Positions 20,788 to 26,750 of a stretch of 33,720 bases of DNA are shown one piece after another; positions within the stretch are counted from its first letter, which is position 1; each line of letters begins with the position of its first letter. Below the pieces are notes generated by a model that saw only the letters and a list, made by a program, of their open reading frames with translations, did no database searches and was not told the DNA's origin. The translations under genes were made by a program, and so were the position numbers. This DNA is from Candidatus Parcubacteria bacterium (lineage in GTDB: Bacteria; Patescibacteriota; Minisyncoccia; UBA6257; 2-01-FULL-56-20), in the NCBI GenBank assembly GCA_003599135.1, contig QZIV01000005.1:1-33720 (forward strand). The letters run 5' to 3'.

Positions 20788-22455
20788 ATGAAAAAACTTT
20801 TTGTCGACAAAACAGAGACAATCGCGTCTGTAGTCGAACGCGTTATCGGCGACGCAGATCCGGAAATAGTTCTTGTAATCCCTCGGGACTCAGCCCTCAA
20901 GGAATCGGGAGCAAATTTTACGCTTTTGAGGCGCGAAGCCGATGCCGCGAAGAAGAAAATTTCGGTGGAGTCGGTGGATGAAGAAATTTTGGTGATGGCG
21001 AAGACCGGCAAGATCGACGGAGGACATCCTTTGCTCAACGCGGACGCGAGACCCCAGCCGCTCTTGGATATTATGCCGCGACGGAAACCGGCTCGATCGA
21101 AAACAGCATCCCCTCTTCAGGCGACTCCTCCGAAAGAAGGTCCTGTTCAAAAGATTGGAGAAGCACAGAAGAAAGAAGAACTGCCTCCTCCGAAAATTAT
21201 TGCCTCGGTGCCCCCTCCGCCAGAGCCTCCTCGCCCACAAGCGCCGCCCCCGGAGCCTCCGCCCACCCTTAGGGTTGTTGCAGAAGAAAGGAGAACTCCT
21301 CCCCCTCGGAAGAGGTGGAGAGGTTTGCGCTTCGTCCTGTGGGTAGGCATTCCAGTGCTTCTCATTCTTCTTGGCGGAGCGGTTTTCGGTTCGTACTTTG
21401 CCCGCGCCGACATCGTCGTTTCTTTTAAGAAGAATCCGTGGCTCTATGAAAACTCGTTCTCGGGAGACACGGCGACGACGAAGGTTGATGCAGGGAAACG
21501 CATTCTCCCGGTAGCGCTTTTTACGCAGGAAAAAAACACGACGCAGCTTTTTCCGGCGTCCGACAGCAAGAATGTTTCCATAAAAGCGACCGGGAAGATT
21601 ACGATTTATAACGCCTACAGTTCCGCGCCTCAGACGCTCGTTGCTACGACTCGATTTACTTCGCCCGACGGAAAAGTTTTCCGGTTAGTCGAGCAAGTCG
21701 TTGTTCCGGGAGCGGAGATAGAGAACGGCAAAATCATTCCCGCATCCATCGAAGCGAGCGTAGTAGGAGATAAAGCGGGACCGGAGTACAACGCCGGCCC
21801 GCTTGCGCGCCTGGAGATACCCGGATTCAAAGGAACTCCCCGTTATGAGAAGTTTTACGGAGAACTCAAAGTGGGGACGAGCGGCGGCTTTATCGGCAAA
21901 AAGCCCGTGCCGACCGCCGCCGATATCGATGCGGCGAAGAGAAAAACCGCAGAAGTTTTAGAAACGGGACTGGAGAGCGCATTCACGAGCAGTCGACCGG
22001 AAGGTTTTACGGTGCTGGACGGCGCGAAAGAGAAAAAAGTTGTGAAACTCACCGTGAACGAAAGCACAGATGCCCGCGGGAACTTCAGTGTGTTCGGAGA
22101 AGCGACCCTCCGGGCGCTCGGTTTCCGCGAAGCTGACCTGAAGGGCTTTCTCGACAGTGCGGCACTTGGGGAACAACCGGATACGATTTTTGAAGATTTG
22201 GAACTCGAGTTTGAGAATGTCGTCCCTGATTTTGGGAAAGGGAAACTTGGTTTTTCAGTTCAAGCCAATAGCACGCGCCGCCCAAAGTTTAGTGAAAGCG
22301 CATTTGTAGCCGAGATAGCAGGCAAAGATGCGGACGAGGTTCGGTCGAGGTTGTTGGGCCTCCCGGGGCTTGCAAGCGCGAAGATTTCCATTTGGCCTCT
22401 GTGGGCAGGGGCGATTCCCGAGGATCAGAGTCGGATCAAACTCACAATTCAGTAG
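20788..22455 (+). CDS. Baseplate-J-like membrane-anchored protein
   Basis: A 555-residue protein in three parts. The N-terminal cytoplasmic domain (1-100) starts FVDKTETIASVVERVIGDADPEIVLVIPRDSAL, a small alpha/beta fold that recurs in CPR. It is followed by a long Pro/Lys/Glu-rich linker (about 100-175, many PPPPEPP runs) and a membrane helix (about 180-205, FVLWVGIPVLLILLGGAVFGSYF). The extracytoplasmic region contains the segment GKITIYNAYSSAPQTL, TRFTSPDGKVFRL, then AGPEYNAGP, which matches the baseplate J/gp47-like domain found in CPR membrane proteins. A C-terminal repeat of small domains follows. There is no phage context here, so a cell-envelope or pilus-like assembly role is more likely than a tail. 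It is 15 nt downstream of the actin-fold-like gene. Confidence 0.75.
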   Translation: MKKLFVDKTETIASVVERVIGDADPEIVLVIPRDSALKESGANFTLLRREADAAKKKISVESVDEEILVMAKTGKIDGGHPLLNADARPQPLLDIMPRRKPARSKTASPLQATPPKEGPVQKIGEAQKKEELPPPKIIASVPPPPEPPRPQAPPPEPPPTLRVVAEERRTPPPRKRWRGLRFVLWVGIPVLLILLGGAVFGSYFARADIVVSFKKNPWLYENSFSGDTATTKVDAGKRILPVALFTQEKNTTQLFPASDSKNVSIKATGKITIYNAYSSAPQTLVATTRFTSPDGKVFRLVEQVVVPGAEIENGKIIPASIEASVVGDKAGPEYNAGPLARLEIPGFKGTPRYEKFYGELKVGTSGGFIGKKPVPTAADIDAAKRKTAEVLETGLESAFTSSRPEGFTVLDGAKEKKVVKLTVNESTDARGNFSVFGEATLRALGFREADLKGFLDSAALGEQPDTIFEDLELEFENVVPDFGKGKLGFSVQANSTRRPKFSESAFVAEIAGKDADEVRSRLLGLPGLASAKISIWPLWAGAIPEDQSRIKLTIQ

Positions 22456-22465
22456 TCGAAGTTGA

Positions 22466-22605
22466 CCCCGCACCAATCGGGCACTTCGCTTTCCTGAACG
22501 CCGGTGGTAGAATGCTGTCACCACACTAGATTTGGAATCGTTATAATTCAGCCGTTTTGTTCGAGAAAGCGTCCGGGCGTTGCGGTGCCCGATTTGGTGA
22601 CGGGG
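22466..22605 (+). mobile_element. Inverted-repeat element, copy 2
   Basis: The left arm CCCCGCACCAATCGGGCAC (22466-22484) pairs with the right arm (22585-22605) except for two single-base bulges, A22600 and T22594 (or an equivalent T in that run). Termini, total length (140 nt) and bulge positions match the element at 9770-9911, but the inner 9 bp (ATCGGGCAC/GTGCCCGAT) are different. TTGA flanks both ends. The right flank TTGA is the start of the -35 hexamer of the ribosomal-protein promoter. The 100-nt core contains GCCGG...CCGGGC ends, GATTTGGAATC and TTCGAGA, which vaguely resemble a degenerate tRNA, plus TAGAAT and TATAAT boxes. No ORF is present. Confidence 0.7.
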
Positions 22606-22635
22606 TTGACAGACAGGACCTCTTTTGCATATAAT
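22606..22635 (+). promoter_or_regulatory. Main promoter of the infA-rpsI cluster
   Basis: TTGACA (22606-22611) and TATAAT (22630-22635), both perfect consensus, with an 18-bp spacer. Transcription would start near 22642, about 28 nt before infA. Further TATAAT (22542-22547) and TGG-TAGAAT (22505-22513) boxes inside the upstream element could add transcription. Confidence 0.8.
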
Positions 22636-22669
22636 CCTCTGACTGTGACGAGCGCACATTTTATTCGGA

Positions 22670-22873
22670 ATGCCTGAATCGCAAGAAGGTATTGTTAAGG
22701 AAGCCCTCCCCGGGCTTACGTTCAGGGTTGAGGTTCGGGGAATCGAAGAAAACGTGCTTGCGCACCTCGCCGGGAAGATGAAAATCCACAACATCAGAGT
22801 GCTTCCCGGAGATCGCGTCCTTGTGGAGATGGGGCCCGATGGAAGGCGGGGGAGAATCGTAAGGCGCCTGTAA
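22670..22873 (+). CDS. infA: Translation initiation factor IF-1
   Basis: A 67-residue OB-fold protein that is slightly shorter than the usual 72. It matches IF-1 throughout: [44 protein letters not shown], and the closing [10 protein letters not shown], corresponding to the family's SKGRI-x-x-R. IF-1 binds the 30S A site during initiation. It is the first gene behind the cluster's consensus promoter. There is no clear Shine-Dalgarno site (TTCGGA before ATG). A GC-rich hairpin follows and may adjust expression relative to the downstream ribosomal-protein genes. Confidence 0.95.
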   Translation: MPESQEGIVKEALPGLTFRVEVRGIEENVLAHLAGKMKIHNIRVLPGDRVLVEMGPDGRRGRIVRRL

Positions 22874-22895
22874 AAGAATCCGTCACATGGTATCG

Positions 22896-22917
22896 CCTCT
22901 CCGAGGGCACGGAGGGG
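22896..22917 (+). terminator. Hairpin between infA and rpmJ (attenuator-like)
   Basis: CCTCTCCG (22896-22903) pairs with CGGAGGGG (22910-22917, one wobble), with a 6-nt loop followed by TTTCTCGTTT. The T tract is interrupted, so partial termination is the likely outcome. Confidence 0.5.
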
Positions 22918-22943
22918 TTTCTCGTTTCGACTATTTCAAATGT

Positions 22944-23057
22944 ATGAAAGTGCGAAGTTCAGTTAAAAAAATGTGCAACAAGTGCAAGGTGGTTCGCCGG
23001 CGAGGAAGGCTGTACATCGTCTGCAGTAATCCGAAGCACAAACAGCGCCAAGGGTAA
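22944..23057 (+). CDS. rpmJ: Ribosomal protein bL36
   Basis: A 37-residue protein with the complete bL36 zinc-ribbon pattern: [20 protein letters not shown], then [15 protein letters not shown]. The ligands are Cys11, Cys14, Cys27 and His32. It is part of the large ribosomal subunit. Its position between infA and rpsM is conserved across bacteria. There is no Shine-Dalgarno site. Confidence 0.97.
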   Translation: MKVRSSVKKMCNKCKVVRRRGRLYIVCSNPKHKQRQG

Positions 23058-23070
23058 CACACAACCAACC

Positions 23071-23454
23071 ATGAGAATCATAGGCGTCAACATTCCCGAC
23101 AATAAACGCATCGAAGTTGCGCTTACTTACATTTTCGGCATCGGGCGATCCGCGAGCAAGCGGATTTTAGCCGAAGCGGGAGTATCGATAGACAAGCGGG
23201 CAAAGGAGCTTTCCGCCGACGAAGTGAACAAGATCCAGACACTCGCTGAAAAAAAATACTCCGTCGAAGGGGAGTTGAGGCAGCTTTTGAAGCGGAATAT
23301 CCAGCGTCTCAAGGAACTCAAAACGTACCGAGGAACACGGCATCTCCGCAGATTGCCGGTTCGAGGGCAGAGGACGCGAACGAATTCCCGGACGGTCCGT
23401 GGAAATGTTCGGAAAACCGCGGGAAGCGGAAAACGGAAAGTTGAGCTGAAATAA
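23071..23454 (+). CDS. rpsM: Ribosomal protein uS13
   Basis: A 127-residue protein matching uS13: RIIGVNIPDNKRIEVALTYIFGIG at the start, the RLKELKTYRGTRHLRRLPVRGQRTRTNSRT signature and a basic C-terminal tail (GKRKVELK). It lies in the head of the 30S subunit and contacts P-site tRNA and the 50S subunit. It starts 13 nt after rpmJ without a Shine-Dalgarno site and is followed 5 nt later by rpsK. Confidence 0.97.
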   Translation: MRIIGVNIPDNKRIEVALTYIFGIGRSASKRILAEAGVSIDKRAKELSADEVNKIQTLAEKKYSVEGELRQLLKRNIQRLKELKTYRGTRHLRRLPVRGQRTRTNSRTVRGNVRKTAGSGKRKVELK

Positions 23455-23459
23455 ACAGT

Positions 23460-23915
23460 ATGGGCAAAAAGAAAATCGCCGAACAAACAACAGAATCACT
23501 GCTTAAAGAAAAGACGGAAGTCGATTCCGCCGCTCTGCGTTCGGCGACCTCGCCGAAGAAATCAAAGAAGATTGATTACGGCAAAATTTTTATCAACTCT
23601 TCATATAACAACACTGTGATTACGGTAACCGACAGAAGCGGAAATGTTCTTGCTTGGGGTTCCGCGGGATCGCTCGGATTCTCGGGTCCCAAGAAAGCGA
23701 CGCCGTTCGCCTCATCGAAAGTCGTTGCGGCTCTGATCGAAAAACTAAGAGCAACCGGGCCAACCGATGTCGAGGTCATTGTAAAAGGCGTGGGCGGCGG
23801 GCGGGATTCGGCGATCCGTTCTCTTATCAACCAGGGTTTCAATATCGTTTCGATCAAAGATGCAACTCCGATTCCCCACAACGGTCCTCGGCCGAGAAAA
23901 GTGAGACGAGTTTAG
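23460..23915 (+). CDS. rpsK: Ribosomal protein uS11
   Basis: A 151-residue uS11. The conserved body begins at GKIFINSSYNNTVITVTDRSGNVLAWGSAG and ends with the typical KDATPIPHNGPRPRKVRRV. It carries an N-terminal extension of about 35 Lys/Ser/Thr-rich residues beyond E. coli uS11, probably disordered. It forms part of the 30S platform. It is tightly packed between rpsM and rpsD (5- and 7-nt gaps). Confidence 0.97.
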   Translation: MGKKKIAEQTTESLLKEKTEVDSAALRSATSPKKSKKIDYGKIFINSSYNNTVITVTDRSGNVLAWGSAGSLGFSGPKKATPFASSKVVAALIEKLRATGPTDVEVIVKGVGGGRDSAIRSLINQGFNIVSIKDATPIPHNGPRPRKVRRV

Positions 23916-23922
23916 TATCATT

Positions 23923-24543
23923 ATGATTGGACCGAAGGAAAAAAGAGAACGAGCGCTCGGCGAGCGGTTACAGCTCAAAGCGGATCGATGCCAGTCTCCC
24001 AAGTGCGCCGTAGTTCGGAAGCCCTACCCTCCCGGAGTTCACGGCCCGCGAGGGAAGCGCCGGCGGGGGATGTCCGAGTTCGGTCTTCAGCTTCGCGAGA
24101 AGCAGAAATTCAAGTTAAGCTACGGAATCGACGAGCGGACACTCCGACGACTGTTCGAGATTGCAAAGAAGCGATCGGGTTCGACTGCCGAAAAACTTCT
24201 GGAACTCCTCGAACGCAGACTGGATAATGTGGTGTTCCGGGTTGGCGTAGCTCCCTCCCGTGGAGTGGCTCGACAGCTCATTGTCCACGGCCACATCCTT
24301 GTAAACGCAGAGAAGGTTCGCGCCCCTGGATACGAAGTGAAAACGGGAGATACAATAGGTATTCGCGGAGCGTCTCAAACAGGGCCTTTCTTCAGTTCTC
24401 GCAAGGAATCGGTTAAGAAATATGAGCCGCCATCGTGGCTGGTTCTCGATCGAGAAAAACTAGAGGGGAAAGTTCTTTCCCTGCCCGAGGGAACCGCGCC
24501 TCCCTTCGAAATCAGTCTGGTGGTCGAATCGTTTTCCAAGTAA
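23923..24543 (+). CDS. rpsD: Ribosomal protein uS4
   Basis: A 206-residue uS4. It has an N-terminal region with a CQSPKC pair, likely part of a zinc site, and PPGVHGPRGKRRRGMSEFGLQLREKQK. The S4 RNA-binding domain follows (LERRLDNVVFRVGVAPSRGVARQLIVHGHILVNAEKV), then the C-terminal segment ending in PFEISLVVESFSK. It is a primary 16S rRNA binder that nucleates 30S assembly, and in many bacteria it also represses this operon's translation. No cognate leader structure could be identified here. Confidence 0.97.
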   Translation: MIGPKEKRERALGERLQLKADRCQSPKCAVVRKPYPPGVHGPRGKRRRGMSEFGLQLREKQKFKLSYGIDERTLRRLFEIAKKRSGSTAEKLLELLERRLDNVVFRVGVAPSRGVARQLIVHGHILVNAEKVRAPGYEVKTGDTIGIRGASQTGPFFSSRKESVKKYEPPSWLVLDREKLEGKVLSLPEGTAPPFEISLVVESFSK

Positions 24544-24560
24544 CAATTAACAACAACACT

Positions 24561-25337
24561 ATGCAATTTACCTACTTAAGCGAAACAGTCAACGTAAAAA
24601 CCGTCTCTGAAGACGGCCGGAAGGGAATTTTCGAGATCGAGGGGCTCTTTGCCGGATACGGCCTTACTATTGGAAACGCCCTTCGGCGGACGCTCTTGTC
24701 TTCTCTCCCCGGCGCTGCCGTCACTGAAGCGAAAATACGCAACGTTTCTCATGAGTTCTCAACGTTGCCGGGAATAAAGGAGGATATCATCGAGTTCTCG
24801 CTCAACCTAAAGAAACTGCGGTTTCGTTTGCACACCGACGAGCCGCAAGTGCTTGCGCTCAAGTCGAAAGGCGAGAAGACGGTGACCGCCTCCTTGATTA
24901 AAACGAATGCCAACGTCGAGATTATCAACCCGGAAGAAGAGATCGCACACCTTACTCAAAAAGACGCGGAACTTGATGTCGAAATCCGGGTGGAGCGCGG
25001 CCTTGGTTATTCGCCGATCGAATCAAGAAAGACGGAAGGGAGACTTCCTATCGGAACCATTGCAATCGACGCTCTTTTCACGCCGGTTCTCAAAGCGAAC
25101 TATACGGTAGAAAACATGCGCGTCGGCGATCGCACGGATTACAATCGGTTACGGCTTGAAATCGAGACCGACGGAACCATATCCCCCTCTTCGGCGCTCC
25201 ACAAGGCCGCAAATATCTTGAAGGATCATTTCGAGAAAGTTTCCGCGGTAGCGGTGGAGGAACCTCAGCCGTCCCGATTCGAATCGGGAGAAGGGGAGCC
25301 GAAAAAGAAGAGCCGGGCTTCAAAGAAAAAAGAATAA
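24561..25337 (+). CDS. rpoA: RNA polymerase alpha subunit lacking the C-terminal domain
   Basis: A 258-residue protein containing the full alpha N-terminal domain: GLTIGNALRRTLLSSLPGAAVTEAKI, EFSTLPGIKEDIIEFSLNLKKL, RVERGLGYSP, IAIDALFTPVLKANYTVEN and RTDYNRLRLEIETDGTISP. This domain dimerises and scaffolds beta/beta'. After about residue 230 there is only a short polar tail ending KKKSRASKKKE. The alpha C-terminal domain, which binds UP elements and activators in most bacteria (total about 320 residues), is absent. ATG 24561 marks the start of homology; an upstream in-frame ATG lies inside rpsD and is rejected. There is no Shine-Dalgarno site. Confidence 0.95.
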   Translation: MQFTYLSETVNVKTVSEDGRKGIFEIEGLFAGYGLTIGNALRRTLLSSLPGAAVTEAKIRNVSHEFSTLPGIKEDIIEFSLNLKKLRFRLHTDEPQVLALKSKGEKTVTASLIKTNANVEIINPEEEIAHLTQKDAELDVEIRVERGLGYSPIESRKTEGRLPIGTIAIDALFTPVLKANYTVENMRVGDRTDYNRLRLEIETDGTISPSSALHKAANILKDHFEKVSAVAVEEPQPSRFESGEGEPKKKSRASKKKE

Positions 25338-25340
25338 ACG

Positions 25341-25694
25341 ATGCGTCACCGGAAAGAAGGCAAAAAATTCAACAGACTTCAGGGGGAACGTCGCGCGTTT
25401 TTGCGGAATCTCGTCAATAATCTCATCCGGCTCGGCCGGATAGAAACGACCGAGGTGCGAGCCAAAGCGATCCGCCCGTTCGCGGAGCGCCTGGTTACGG
25501 TTGCCAAGCGCCAAACGCTCGGCAGCCGCCGCCTTCTTTTCGGACGGACCCACGACAGGGTTGTCACTCAGAAACTCTACGGAGAACTGGGACCTCGCTA
25601 CAGCGATCGAAAAGGCGGTTACACAAGAATTATAAAACTAGGAAAAACAAGAAAGCGCGACGGCTCGCGACTCGCCACCATCGAATTTGTATAA
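25341..25694 (+). CDS. rplQ: Ribosomal protein bL17
   Basis: A 117-residue bL17 with MRHRKEGKKFNRLQGERRAFLRNLVNNLI at the start, the IETTEVRAKAIRPFAERLVTVAK stretch and the family ending GPRYSDRKGGYTRIIKLGKTRKRDGSRLATIEFV. It is a large-subunit protein near the exit tunnel. It begins 3 nt after rpoA, the standard alpha-operon order. Confidence 0.97.
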   Translation: MRHRKEGKKFNRLQGERRAFLRNLVNNLIRLGRIETTEVRAKAIRPFAERLVTVAKRQTLGSRRLLFGRTHDRVVTQKLYGELGPRYSDRKGGYTRIIKLGKTRKRDGSRLATIEFV

Positions 25695-25699
25695 CGCGT

Positions 25700-26053
25700 A
25701 TGGATTACGTCATTGACGCAAAAGGAAAACCTCTGGGACGCATTGCTTCGGAAATCGCGGTGATTCTTCAAGGAAAGAAAAGTCCGCGCTACGAACCCCG
25801 TCTTTCTGGGAGTGATCGAGCGCTCGTGAAGAATACAAAGCTCATAACGATGAGCGGCACGAAATCGAAGCAAAAAACGTACTACCGGCACACGGGCTAC
25901 GTTGGACATCTCAAATCGACGACGTTCGAGCACGCCTTTGCAAAGAACCCGAACCGGGTTTTGAGAGATGCCGTGCGGCGCATGCTCCCTAAGAATTTCC
26001 TGAACCCCCGTCGCCTAAAAAACCTTGTTTTCGTGGAGGAAAACGCAAGCTAG
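25700..26053 (+). CDS. rplM: Ribosomal protein uL13 (short)
   Basis: A 117-residue uL13, against about 142 in E. coli. DAKGKPLGRIASEIAVILQGK, the YYRHTGYVGHLKSTTFEHAF signature and VRRMLPKNFLNPRRLKNLVF are all present. The N-terminal extension before 'DAKGK' and the C-terminal tail are trimmed. It is an early-assembling 50S protein. It follows rplQ by 5 nt and is paired with rpsI as in nearly all bacteria. Confidence 0.96.
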   Translation: MDYVIDAKGKPLGRIASEIAVILQGKKSPRYEPRLSGSDRALVKNTKLITMSGTKSKQKTYYRHTGYVGHLKSTTFEHAFAKNPNRVLRDAVRRMLPKNFLNPRRLKNLVFVEENAS

Positions 26054-26060
26054 ACGTTCT

Positions 26061-26486
26061 ATGGCGCACGAAGAAAAAAAAGTGAAAGAGGGAGGCGGCA
26101 AGAAATACGTGGAAGGCCTTGGAAGACGGAAAACTGCAATCGCGCGCGTACGGCTTTCTCATGGCCGAGGCAGTGTTTCGATAAACGAAAAAGGAATCGA
26201 AGCATACTTCCCGCTCGAACGGCTCCGAAGCGTTGTTCGAGCTCCGCTTTCGGAACTCAAACTTGAAGACAAATTCGATGCTTTGATTCATGCGAAAGGG
26301 GGCGGACTGAAGGCTCAAGCGGAAGCTGCGAGACTCGGTCTTTCCCGGGCGCTTGTTCTTTTGAATCCGGAACTCAAAAAGCGGCTTCGGAAGTTCGGCT
26401 TTCTCACTCGCGACTCGCGAATGGTTGAGCGAAAAAAATACGGACTTAAAAAAGCGCGAAGAGCCCCTCAATGGCAGAAGCGATAG
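26061..26486 (+). CDS. rpsI: Ribosomal protein uS9
   Basis: A 141-residue uS9 with a Lys/Glu/Gly-rich N-terminal extension (about 14 residues). The conserved YVEGLGRRKTAIARVRLSHG, IHAKGGGLKAQAEAARLGLSRAL, FLTRDSRMVERKKYGLKKARRAPQWQKR follows; its C-terminal tail normally reaches P-site tRNA (usually ...FSKR, here QWQKR). ATG 26061 was chosen over one 12 codons upstream inside rplM. It is the last gene of the ribosomal cluster; a complex array of inverted repeats and terminators follows. Confidence 0.96.
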   Translation: MAHEEKKVKEGGGKKYVEGLGRRKTAIARVRLSHGRGSVSINEKGIEAYFPLERLRSVVRAPLSELKLEDKFDALIHAKGGGLKAQAEAARLGLSRALVLLNPELKKRLRKFGFLTRDSRMVERKKYGLKKARRAPQWQKR

Positions 26487-26517
26487 TCTCTCGTCATTAC
26501 AGCGAAGGAGGGGTTGT

Positions 26518-26660
26518 GATTGGCTTTTTGGTTTTCTAGAACCGGCGTCGCTCCACTTCCAGCGAGTGGAGCGCACCTGCATCTCGGCGCCAAAATTTTG
26601 CTTCGCAAAAACCGAGCTTTTGGCACCTCCGATAGCTTCTAGAAAACCAAAAAGCCAATC
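26518..26660. repeat. 143-nt inverted-repeat element with internal hairpins
   Basis: A perfect 24-bp inverted repeat (26518-26541 and 26637-26660; outer end GATTGGCTTTTTGG) encloses about 95 nt. Inside are CGCTCCACT/AGTGGAGCG (perfect 9 bp), GGCGCCAAAA/TTTTGGCACC (9 of 10 pairs), TTTTGC/GCAAAA and a competing CTCGG/CCGAG pairing. It starts about 30 nt after rpsI. No target duplication and no ORF of its own are seen. It could be a non-autonomous mobile element or a structured 3' RNA. Confidence 0.65.
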
Positions 26661-26689
26661 CGCTGGCACCGGCGAGCGACCCCGCAGTG

Positions 26690-26715
26690 GCAAAAAAGAT
26701 AATTATCTTTTTTGC
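26690..26715. terminator. 26-bp perfect palindrome
   Basis: GCAAAAAAGATAA joined directly to its complement. The A-rich and T-rich sides give a terminator-like U run on either strand, but the centre leaves little loop. Confidence 0.5.
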
Positions 26716-26721
26716 ATAGAA

Positions 26722-26750
26722 GAAAAACGGCATGACTGCCGTTTTTCTTT
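26722..26750. terminator. Bidirectional intrinsic terminator
   Basis: GAAAAACGGCA and TGCCGTTTTTC form a perfect 11-bp stem with the loop TGAC and A/T tracts on both sides. It lies between the ribosomal cluster (plus) and the PEGA gene (minus, stop at 26749), serving both. Confidence 0.92.

Noticed and set aside
20788-22455. Prophage tail module
   Set aside because: Only a baseplate-J-like domain is found, in a protein with a membrane helix and proline linker. No capsid, portal, terminase or tail genes surround it.
22466-22605. Integron attC site
   Set aside because: The paired arms with extrahelical bases are suggestive, but the RYYYAAC/GTTRRRY core sites are missing and no integrase or cassette array is present.
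24435-24560. Longer rpoA starting inside rpsD
   Set aside because: The added residues overlap the well-conserved end of uS4 in another frame and are not part of any alpha subunit; homology begins at 24561.
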